NCBI GenBank assembly: GCA_007121375.1
Contig: SKLX01000169.1
Location: forward strand, 1-18,454
From: Bacillota bacterium
GTDB lineage: Bacteria; Bacillota; Dethiobacteria; SKNC01
Direction: 5' to 3'
DNA length: 18,454 nucleotides
Shown here: positions 1 to 6,850 of the stretch, one piece after another
How the letters are laid out: every line of letters starts with the position of its first letter
How positions within the stretch are numbered: position 1 is the stretch's first letter
Notes under the pieces: model-generated
The model's database searches: none
What the model was told of the DNA's origin: nothing
What the model saw: only the letters and a program-made list of their open reading frames with translations
Position numbers and translations under genes: made by a program

Positions 1-1838
1 AAAGGGATGATGACCTTGCCCCCCGGTTGATAAACGGCAGGACAGGTGAAATATTTGAAGGGGAAGAAATTACTGCTAAATACCGTAAGGGAATGGACAT
101 CTATAATTTACAAAAATTCAAGAGGTCTAACCAGGGAACCTGTATGAATCAGAGGCCCAATGTTCTTTCGGGGCAGCGGATCCAGGAAGGTGAAATAATT
201 GCCGATGGTTCCTGCACTGATTTAGGGGAACTGGCCCTGGGCAGGAACGTACTGGTGGCCTTTATGCCCTGGGAAGGCTATAATTACGAAGACGCCATAC
301 TGTTAAGTGAAAAAGCGGTTAAGGAGGATGTTTTCACCTCCATTCATATAGAAGAGTACGAAGCGGAAGCCAGAGATACCAAGCTGGGTCCTGAAGAAAT
401 TACCCGGGACATCCCAAACGTAGGAGAAGAAGCTCTAAAAGACCTGGACGAAAGGGGTATCATAAGGGTTGGCGCCGAAGTTCGCGCCGGTGATGTTCTG
501 GTAGGTAAGGTTACCCCCAAGGGGGAAACGGAGCTGACCGCCGAAGAAAGACTCCTGCGGGCTATTTTTGGCGAAAAAGCCCGGGAGGTAAGGGATACTT
601 CCCTGAGGGTCCCCCATGGTGAGTCGGGAATGGTAGTGGAAGTCAAAGTCTTTTCCAGGGAGGAGGGAGATGAACTACCCCCTGGAGTAAACGAACTGGT
701 CAGGGTATATGTTGCTCAAAAGAGAAAGATATCGGAAGGAGATAAAATGGCTGGTCGTCACGGGAACAAGGGAGTTATTGCCCGAATCCTTCCCGAAGAA
801 GATATGCCTTTCCTTCCCGATGGGACTCCCGTAGAGATAGTTCTTAACCCCCTGGGGGTTCCCTCCCGGATGAATATTGGGCAGGTGTTAGAAGCTCACT
901 TGGGCTGGGCATCCAAGGCCCTGGGGATTCATATTGCCTCCCCTGTTTTTGACGGTGCCGTAGAAGACGATATTTTCCAGGCACTGGATGAATCCAGGCT
1001 GCCTCATAATGGGAAGACGCCTTTATATGATGGGCGAACGGGAGAGCCTATGGATAACGAAGTAGCCGTGGGGTATGTTTACATGTTAAAACTGGCCCAC
1101 CTGGTTGACGATAAAATTCATGCCCGTTCCACAGGACCTTACTCCCTGGTTACCCAGCAACCCCTGGGCGGAAAAGCACAATTTGGCGGACAGAGATTTG
1201 GAGAGATGGAAGTATGGGCCCTGGAGGCTTACGGCGCTGCCTATACCCTCCAGGAAATACTGACGGTTAAATCCGATGATGTGGTAGGAAGGGTAAAAAC
1301 CTACGAAGCTATTGTCAAGGGTGAAAATATCCCTGAACCGGGTGTCCCCGAATCCTTTAAGGTTCTGGTCAAGGAGTTGCAAAGCCTGGGGATGGATGTG
1401 AAAGTCTTTAGTGAAGAAGCGGGAGAAGTTCCCATCAGGGAGGATGAAGAGGAAATTTATGATCTCAAAGAAGAATTGGAGATTGATATAGAAGGAACGG
1501 AAGATGAAGAAATGGGAGAAGCTGGGGAAGAAGAACTGGATGAGGAGTTAGTAGACTTTTCCACGGAAGAAGAGGAAATGGAGGATATCGACCTGGTGAA
1601 GGTTTCTTTCCTGGAGGATGGAGAACAGTCGGAGGAAATTGATGACACGGATTATGAATTAAAAGACCAGGAGGAGGATTTGACCTTTAATCCAGAAGAA
1701 ACTGTACAAGGTAATGAAGAGGGAGAAGAAAGGGAAGACGGAGACGATGAAGAGGGCTATTTATATGGAGACCAGCGGCGAAACAGGCGTAAGCTTAAAA
1801 GTGATTTAGTAGATGAAGACCTGGAAGATGACCAGTAA
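1..1838 (+). CDS. rpoB: RNA polymerase beta subunit, C-terminal part (5' end outside window)
   Basis: This is the C-terminal half of the beta subunit of RNA polymerase, which with beta' forms the catalytic core. The reading frame is open from base 3, giving 611 visible residues; the start and the rifampicin-binding region lie upstream. The beta signatures GYNYEDA (276-296) and GRHGNKG (753-773) are present, as is the block with QFGGQRFGEMEVWALEAYGA (about 1180-1235) near the conserved C-terminal clamp contact. The conserved family sequence ends near GMDVKVFS. A further 133 residues (1437-1835) form a very acidic tail, much longer than the short acidic end I recall for Bacillus RpoB. The gene ends in TAA, 22 bases before rpoC, so the two are almost certainly co-transcribed. 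Identity is certain; only the role of the tail is open. Confidence 0.99.
   Translation, partial: RDDDLAPRLINGRTGEIFEGEEITAKYRKGMDIYNLQKFKRSNQGTCMNQRPNVLSGQRIQEGEIIADGSCTDLGELALGRNVLVAFMPWEGYNYEDAILLSEKAVKEDVFTSIHIEEYEAEARDTKLGPEEITRDIPNVGEEALKDLDERGIIRVGAEVRAGDVLVGKVTPKGETELTAEERLLRAIFGEKAREVRDTSLRVPHGESGMVVEVKVFSREEGDELPPGVNELVRVYVAQKRKISEGDKMAGRHGNKGVIARILPEEDMPFLPDGTPVEIVLNPLGVPSRMNIGQVLEAHLGWASKALGIHIASPVFDGAVEDDIFQALDESRLPHNGKTPLYDGRTGEPMDNEVAVGYVYMLKLAHLVDDKIHARSTGPYSLVTQQPLGGKAQFGGQRFGEMEVWALEAYGAAYTLQEILTVKSDDVVGRVKTYEAIVKGENIPEPGVPESFKVLVKELQSLGMDVKVFSEEAGEVPIREDEEEIYDLKEELEIDIEGTEDEEMGEAGEEELDEELVDFSTEEEEMEDIDLVKVSFLEDGEQSEEIDDTDYELKDQEEDLTFNPEETVQGNEEGEEREDGDDEEGYLYGDQRRNRRKLKSDLVDEDLEDDQ
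1437..1835 (+). other. Hyperacidic low-complexity C-terminal tail of RpoB
   Basis: I count 63 Asp/Glu among the 133 residues encoded here (about 47%). The segment has few hydrophobic residues and one short basic patch, RRNRRK, near the end before a final acidic DEDLEDD. It is predicted by eye to be disordered. It follows the last conserved block of beta and is in frame with it up to the TAA at 1836. The coding strand is very rich in GAA and GAG codons, which produces a spurious serine-rich open frame on the opposite strand. Function is unknown; an acidic tail at the beta C-terminus could contact basic partners or nucleic-acid channels, but this is inference. Confidence 0.9.
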
Positions 1839-1860
1839 AAAAGAAGGGAGAGGATAACCC

Positions 1861-4800
1861 TTGTTCGATGTGAACAATTTTGATGCTTTAAAGATAGGGT
1901 TAGCTTCACCAGAGCAAATTAGAGAATGGTCCCGCGGCGAAGTAAAAAAACCGGAAACCATTAATTACAGAACGTTAAAACCTGAGAGGGAAGGACTCTT
2001 TTGTGAGAAGATTTTTGGCCCCCAAAGGGATTGGGAATGCCACTGCGGCAAATACAAGAGAGTTCGTTATAAGGGTATAGTCTGTGACCGGTGTGGAGTT
2101 GAGGTGACCAGGTCTAAAGTGCGCAGGGAAAGGATGGGGCATATAGAGCTGGCAGCCCCTGTTTCCCATATCTGGTATTTTAAAGGAATACCCAGTCGAT
2201 TGGGACTGCTTCTGGATATGTCCCCCCGGGCCCTGGAAAAGGTGCTTTATTTTGCAGCTTACGTGGTTACGGATCCAGGGGATACGGGACTGTTCAAGAA
2301 ACAACTCCTTTCAGAAACGGAATACAGGGATTACCGGGAACAGTATAGTAAGCTTTTCAAAGAAGGAAAGGGCTTCAAGGCTGAAATGGGAGCGGAGGCC
2401 ATTAAAAAGCTCCTGGAGGAGATAGAACTGGAACAGCTTTCCAGGGATCTTCGTGGAGAACTAAAATCCACCAGTGGACAGAAAAAAATAAGGGCTGTTC
2501 GCCGCCTGGAGGTTGTAGAAGCTTTCCGGAAATCAGGTAATTTTCCCTCCTGGATGGTGCTTGATGTTATCCCTGTTATTCCTCCTGACCTGCGACCTAT
2601 GGTTCAGTTGGATGGGGGAAGGTTTGCCACCTCTGACCTTAATGACCTTTACCGGAGGGTGATTAACAGGAATAACCGCTTAAAAAGGCTCCTGGACCTG
2701 GGGGCGCCTGATATTATTGTCAGGAATGAAAAGAGGATGCTCCAGGAAGCGGTAGATGCTTTAATTGATAACGGTAGAAGGGGAAGACCCGTAACAGGAC
2801 CTGGAAACAGGCCTTTAAAATCCTTAAGTGATATGTTAAAGGGTAAGCAGGGACGATTTCGTCAGAACCTTCTGGGAAAAAGGGTTGACTATTCAGGTCG
2901 GTCGGTTATTGTAGTGGGTCCTGAACTTAAAATATATCAGTGCGGACTTCCCAAGGAAATGGCCCTGGAGCTGTTTAAGCCCTTTGTCATGAAAAGATTG
3001 GTCAACGACGGTTACGCCCATAATATTAAAAGTGCCAAGAGAATGGTGGAAAAGGTTAAGTCTGAAGTGTGGGATGTCCTGGAGGATGTTATCAAAGATC
3101 ACCCGGTCCTCTTGAACAGGGCTCCAACCCTTCACCGTCTGGGAATCCAGGCTTTTGAACCGGTGCTGGTGGAAGGAAGGGCTATCCAGATCCATCCCCT
3201 GGTCTGTGCCGCTTATAATGCTGATTTTGACGGAGACCAGATGGCCGTTCACGTGCCTCTCTCGGCGGAAGCCCAGGCAGAAGCCCGGTTATTGATGCTT
3301 TCAGCCCATAATATATTAAATCCTAAGGATGGAAGCCCGGTTTCCACTCCTACCCAGGATATGGTTATGGGTTGTTACTACCTGACCCTGGAAAGGGAAG
3401 GAGCCAAAGGAGAGGGTAAGTACTTTGTATCTCCCTTTGAGGCTATTATGGCATACCATACAGGAGCAGTAGACCTGCACGCCAGGATTTGCGTTGATAT
3501 AGAGGATTTTAAGACTAAAATCTTTGTAAACAGCCAGTTTGAAAAGAAGCAGGGGAAAAATTATCTCATTACAACCCCCGGGAAACTTATCTTTAACGAT
3601 ATTTTCCCTGATGACTTCATGTATATAAATGCCCCTGATTTATCCCAAAGTTTTTCCGAGAGGGACTTAATTCATGAAAAAGGTGAAAACCTCCGGGAAA
3701 GGTCTGGCACCAAAGAAATTGGAGAAGCTGCCAAAAAGGACTTTTTAGGAAAAGTCATTGCCCTGTGCTACCGGAAATACGGCAGCACCAAAACAGCTGA
3801 AATCTTAGACCATATGAAAAGTCTGGGCTTTCATTATGCTACCAAGGCGGGAGTAACGGTGGCTATTACCGATATTATTGTTCCCCTGGAAAAGCAGGAG
3901 ATGATATCCAGTGCAGAGCAGGAGGTTGAAGCCATTGAGAAGCAGTTTAGAAGGGGATTAATTACAGAAGATGAGCGCTATGGCCGGGTTATATCCATTT
4001 GGACCCAAACCAGGGAAAGACTTACGGAAGTATTGATGTCCAACCTGGACCGGTTTAACCCCATATATATGATGGCCCACTCGGGGGCCCGGGGTAATGT
4101 GGGACAGATATCCCAGCTGGCAGGGATGAGGGGCCTCATGGCAGACCCCACAGGTCGAATTATTGACCTGCCTATTAAGGCCAACTTCAGGGAAGGGCTG
4201 ACGGTGCTGGAATACTTTATTTCTACCCACGGTGCCCGCAAGGGACTGGCAGACACAGCCCTGAAAACTGCTGATTCGGGTTACCTTACCCGCAGGCTGG
4301 TTGATGTTTCCCAGGATGTGATAGTCAGGGAAGAAGACTGCGGTACGGAAATGGGTATAGAAGTAGATGAAATCAAGGACGGAAGCGAAATTATTGAAGA
4401 GCTTTACGACCGGCTGGTAGGCCGATTTGCCCAGGTAGATATAAAACACCCTGAAGGGGAAGAAGTCCTGGTATCCAGGAACCAGTTAATTAATGAAGAC
4501 CTGGCAGCAAAAATTATTAATGCGGGAATTAAAAAGGTAAGAATAAGGTCTGTTTTAACCTGTAAATCCCGTTTTGGTGTTTGTGTCAAATGTTATGGGC
4601 GTAACCTGGCTACCGGAAGAATAGTGGATATTGGAGAGTCAGTCGGAATAATTGCAGCCCAGTCTATAGGAGAACCCGGCACTCAGCTTACCATGAGAAC
4701 ATTCCACACGGGTGGGGTAGCCGGCGACGATATTACCCAGGGTCTGCCCCGGGTTGAAGAACTATTTGAGGCCCGCAAGCCCAAGGGATTGGCTTTAATC

Positions 4801-5529
4801 AGTGAAATTGATGGTACTGTAGAAATTAGGGAAACCAGAAATAAGAGGGAAATTAAAATTACTCCCCAATACGGGGAATCAAGACTTTATAATGTTCCTT
4901 ACGGTGCCAGGCTCAAGTTTTCCGATGGTGACTATATCGAAGCGGGCACCGAGTTAACGGAAGGTTCTGTTAACCCCCATGATCTTTTAAAAGTAAAGGG
5001 ATCCCGGGGAGCCCAGGTCTATCTTCTCCAAGAAGTCCAGAGGGTTTACAGGTTCCAGGGAGTAGATATTAACGACAAGCATATTGAAGTCATTATCCGG
5101 CAAATGTTGAAAAAGGTTAAGGTTGATGATGCCGGTGATTCTGATCTCCTTCCCGGAGGCCTGGTGGATAACTTTGAATTTGATGAGGTTAACCGCAAGG
5201 TAATGGAAAAGGGAGGAGAGCCGGCCACAGCCAAGCCCGTACTCCTGGGAATTACAAAAGCCTCACTGGCTACAGATTCCTTCCTGTCAGCCGCCTCCTT
5301 CCAGGAAACAACTCGAGTTCTAACAGAGGCTGCTATTAAAGGGCGGGTTGATCCGCTCCTGGGCCTTAAGGAAAATGTAATAATCGGAAAATTAATTCCC
5401 GCAGGCACGGGAATGTCCCGATACCGAAACATTATAATAAAAGCAGATGAATATGAAGGGGAACAGGTTCAGGAAAAAATGGGGGAAGAAACCCAGGAAA
5501 GCCCGTCTAAGGCTGTTGACAACCCATAA
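1861..5529 (+). CDS. rpoC: RNA polymerase beta' subunit
   Basis: This is the full-length beta' subunit (1222 residues; Bacillus about 1200), which carries the RNA polymerase active site. The start is TTG after a GAAGGGAGAGG ribosome binding site and gives the typical MFDVNNFDALKIGLASPEQI N-terminus. The N-terminal zinc site is C60, C62, C75 and C78. The switch-2/lid-side block LKGKQGRFRQNLLGKRVDYS spans residues 326-345. The catalytic magnesium motif NADFDGD is at 453-459, with D455, D457 and D459. The second zinc site is C827, C901, C908 and C911. The trigger-loop sequence MRTFHTGG begins at 945. All key residues are intact and there is no large lineage insert. The last codons also contain the -35 box of a candidate promoter for the next operon. 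Confidence 0.99.
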   Translation: MFDVNNFDALKIGLASPEQIREWSRGEVKKPETINYRTLKPEREGLFCEKIFGPQRDWECHCGKYKRVRYKGIVCDRCGVEVTRSKVRRERMGHIELAAPVSHIWYFKGIPSRLGLLLDMSPRALEKVLYFAAYVVTDPGDTGLFKKQLLSETEYRDYREQYSKLFKEGKGFKAEMGAEAIKKLLEEIELEQLSRDLRGELKSTSGQKKIRAVRRLEVVEAFRKSGNFPSWMVLDVIPVIPPDLRPMVQLDGGRFATSDLNDLYRRVINRNNRLKRLLDLGAPDIIVRNEKRMLQEAVDALIDNGRRGRPVTGPGNRPLKSLSDMLKGKQGRFRQNLLGKRVDYSGRSVIVVGPELKIYQCGLPKEMALELFKPFVMKRLVNDGYAHNIKSAKRMVEKVKSEVWDVLEDVIKDHPVLLNRAPTLHRLGIQAFEPVLVEGRAIQIHPLVCAAYNADFDGDQMAVHVPLSAEAQAEARLLMLSAHNILNPKDGSPVSTPTQDMVMGCYYLTLEREGAKGEGKYFVSPFEAIMAYHTGAVDLHARICVDIEDFKTKIFVNSQFEKKQGKNYLITTPGKLIFNDIFPDDFMYINAPDLSQSFSERDLIHEKGENLRERSGTKEIGEAAKKDFLGKVIALCYRKYGSTKTAEILDHMKSLGFHYATKAGVTVAITDIIVPLEKQEMISSAEQEVEAIEKQFRRGLITEDERYGRVISIWTQTRERLTEVLMSNLDRFNPIYMMAHSGARGNVGQISQLAGMRGLMADPTGRIIDLPIKANFREGLTVLEYFISTHGARKGLADTALKTADSGYLTRRLVDVSQDVIVREEDCGTEMGIEVDEIKDGSEIIEELYDRLVGRFAQVDIKHPEGEEVLVSRNQLINEDLAAKIINAGIKKVRIRSVLTCKSRFGVCVKCYGRNLATGRIVDIGESVGIIAAQSIGEPGTQLTMRTFHTGGVAGDDITQGLPRVEELFEARKPKGLALISEIDGTVEIRETRNKREIKITPQYGESRLYNVPYGARLKFSDGDYIEAGTELTEGSVNPHDLLKVKGSRGAQVYLLQEVQRVYRFQGVDINDKHIEVIIRQMLKKVKVDDAGDSDLLPGGLVDNFEFDEVNRKVMEKGGEPATAKPVLLGITKASLATDSFLSAASFQETTRVLTEAAIKGRVDPLLGLKENVIIGKLIPAGTGMSRYRNIIIKADEYEGEQVQEKMGEETQESPSKAVDNP

Positions 5530-5544
5530 CTCTAGTGGTAAACT
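5516..5544 (+). promoter_or_regulatory. Candidate sigma-A promoter for rplGB-str operon
   Basis: A perfect TTGACA (-35) at 5516-5521 is followed, after exactly 17 bases, by TAAACT (-10, four of six consensus bases) at 5539-5544. An extended -10 TGG sits directly before it at 5536-5538. The -35 box lies inside the last codons of rpoC. Transcription would begin near 5551, about 50 bases before the rplGB start. This would let the str operon be transcribed independently of rpoBC. It is predicted from sequence only. Confidence 0.6.
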
Positions 5545-5600
5545 ATTAAAGTGCGTATTTTGGGTTTACACTTCCTTAGGATTAAGGAGGGAAAGCCATC

Positions 5601-5852
5601 ATGTCTTTGGATCGTTTGCAAAGGGCTTCAAAAATAGCTATTGGTACCAAGCAAACAACAAAGCTGGTTAGAAATAATAAGGCCAGAGCAGTCTTTATTG
5701 CACAGGATGCCGAAGAAAGAATTACGAAACCTGTGGTGAATTTGTGCAGGGAAAAGAATATAGATTTAATTGAGGTTCCCCATATGGCCGAGCTTGGCAA
5801 AGCTTGCGGCATAAAAGTTGGAGCAGCCATGGCTGCCATTGTGGAAAAATAG
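5601..5852 (+). CDS. rplGB: L7Ae-family K-turn RNA-binding protein (YbxF / RplGB type)
   Basis: This 83-residue protein belongs to the L7Ae/L30e/S12e/Gadd45 family. Its order between rpoC and rpsL matches the Firmicutes protein YbxF/RplGB, which is known to bind kink-turn RNA. The family pattern is visible: VRNNKARAVFIAQDAEE, then ITKPVVNLCREKNIDLIEV, then ELGKACGIKVGAAMAAIV. The ATG start is preceded by AAGGAGGG at 5584-5591, nine bases upstream. It is the first gene after the candidate promoter at 5516-5544 and is followed by a terminator-like hairpin. The cellular target in this organism is not shown by the sequence; ribosomal association is inferred from the family. Confidence 0.93.
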   Translation: MSLDRLQRASKIAIGTKQTTKLVRNNKARAVFIAQDAEERITKPVVNLCREKNIDLIEVPHMAELGKACGIKVGAAMAAIVEK

Positions 5853-5859
5853 AAAGGCC

Positions 5860-5905
5860 GGGGGACGGTTGCTAAACCTTCCCCCTTTTAATTTTTTTAA
5901 TTTTT
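5860..5905 (+). terminator. Terminator-like hairpin between rplGB and rpsL
   Basis: GGGGGA (5860-5865) pairs with TCCCCC (5880-5885). Inside this, after a C/T mismatch, GGTT (5867-5870) pairs with AACC (5875-5878), closing a GCTA loop. The stem is followed at once by TTTTAATTTTTTTAATTTTT, a strong T-rich tract. This is the form of a rho-independent terminator. Because essential rpsL, rpsG, fusA and tuf lie downstream with no clear promoter after the hairpin, partial read-through (attenuation) is more likely than full termination. Confidence 0.75.
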
Positions 5906-5910
5906 ATTGG

Positions 5911-5919
5911 AAGGAGGTG
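5911..5919 (+). promoter_or_regulatory. Ribosome binding site deciding the rpsL start
   Basis: AAGGAGGTG is a near-perfect Shine-Dalgarno sequence eight bases before TTG 5928. It lies downstream of the in-frame TTG at 5907, so the longer reading frame cannot use it. Confidence 0.85.
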
Positions 5920-5927
5920 CGAAGTCT

Positions 5928-6299
5928 TTGCCAACTATCAGTCAGCTAGTGAGAAAGGGAAGAAAAGAGATTACAAAAAAATCAACGGCGCCTGCTCTGG
6001 AAGAATCTCCGCAAAAAAGAGGAGTTTGCACCAGAGTTTCAACCACCACCCCTAAAAAACCAAATTCAGCCCTGAGAAAAATAGCCCGGGTAAGGTTAAC
6101 CAACGGGATGGAGGTTACCGCCTATATTCCTGGGGTTGGTCATAATCTTCAAGAACACTCGGTGGTTTTAGTGCGTGGTGGAAGGGTTAAGGACCTGCCG
6201 GGAGTAAGATATCACCTGGTAAGGGGTGCCCTGGATACAGCGGGTGTTGAAAACAGGCTGCAAAGCCGTAGTAAATATGGAACCAAGCTTAAAAAATAA
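5928..6299 (+). CDS. rpsL: 30S ribosomal protein S12
   Basis: S12 sits at the decoding centre of the small subunit and helps control accuracy. The chosen TTG start gives 123 residues beginning MPTISQLVRKGRKE, which aligns without gaps to the E. coli protein as I recall it. An in-frame TTG at 5907 would add seven residues that include the translated ribosome binding site, so it is rejected. The key block TTTPKKPNSALRK is intact, with K43. GGRVKDLPGVRYH is also intact, with K88 and D89, the latter being the residue that is methylthiolated in many bacteria. The classical streptomycin-resistance positions therefore look wild-type. rpsG follows after 35 bases. Confidence 0.98.
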   Translation: MPTISQLVRKGRKEITKKSTAPALEESPQKRGVCTRVSTTTPKKPNSALRKIARVRLTNGMEVTAYIPGVGHNLQEHSVVLVRGGRVKDLPGVRYHLVRGALDTAGVENRLQSRSKYGTKLKK

Positions 6300-6334
6300 T
6301 AAGCTTAAAAATTAGAAGGAAGGGGGGTAAAATA

Positions 6335-6805
6335 TTGCCAAGAAAAGGACCTGTTCCCAAGCGGAGTGTTACACCAGACCCTATTTACAATAGCAAGCTG
6401 GTGACTCGTTTCATAAACAAGTTGATGCTGGACGGTAAAAGGGGTAAAGCTCAAAACACCTTCTACCAGGCCCTTAATATTATAAAGGAAAAAACCGGTA
6501 GAGACCCTATGGAGGTTTTTGAAGAAGCCGTTAAAAATGTATCTCCTGTCCTGGAGGTTAAAGCTCGTAGGGTAGGAGGGGCAACGTACCAGGTTCCCAT
6601 AGAGGTAAATCCCGATAGGAAAATGATTTTAGCCATTCGCTGGCTAACCGGTTATGCCCGTGCCCGGGGAGAAAAAACAATGCCCCAGAGGTTGGCTGGA
6701 GAGATTATGGATGCAGCCAATTCCACGGGAGGCGCTGTGAAAAAGAAAGAAGATACTCATAAAATGGCAGAGGCCAATAAAGCTTTTGCCCACTACAGGT
6801 GGTAA
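6335..6805 (+). CDS. rpsG: 30S ribosomal protein S7
   Basis: S7 nucleates assembly of the 30S head by binding 16S rRNA and lies near the E site and S11. The protein has 156 residues, the usual length for the family. It starts at TTG with MPRKGPVPKRSVTPDPIY after a GGAAGGGGGG ribosome binding site. Family blocks seen include FINKLMLDGKRGKAQ, GGATYQVPIEVNPDR and the C-terminal KKKEDTHKMAEANKAFAHYRW. In E. coli S7 represses its own operon. No equivalent regulatory structure is evident in the 35-base gap before this gene, which instead contains a short direct repeat. Confidence 0.98.
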   Translation: MPRKGPVPKRSVTPDPIYNSKLVTRFINKLMLDGKRGKAQNTFYQALNIIKEKTGRDPMEVFEEAVKNVSPVLEVKARRVGGATYQVPIEVNPDRKMILAIRWLTGYARARGEKTMPQRLAGEIMDAANSTGGAVKKKEDTHKMAEANKAFAHYRW

Positions 6806-6850
6806 GGTTGATCATATGTTTATATTACTCTTGAAAGGGGGGAATACTGA

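Noticed and set aside
1457..1648. Serine-rich open frame on the minus strand opposite the RpoB tail
   Set aside because: The serine runs are simply the reverse complement of GAA/GAG-rich tail codons; no ribosome binding site or family resemblance.
3958..4449. Minus-strand open frame of 163 codons inside rpoC
   Set aside because: Fully covered by the highly conserved rpoC coding sequence; product unlike any known family.
5447..5671. Small plus-strand open frame bridging rpoC and rplGB
   Set aside because: It overlaps both real genes in another frame, and contains the candidate promoter and the rplGB ribosome binding site; the translated protein has no recognisable features.
6048..6200. Possible streptomycin-resistance changes in rpsL
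   Set aside because: K43 and K88 and their surroundings are the wild-type residues.
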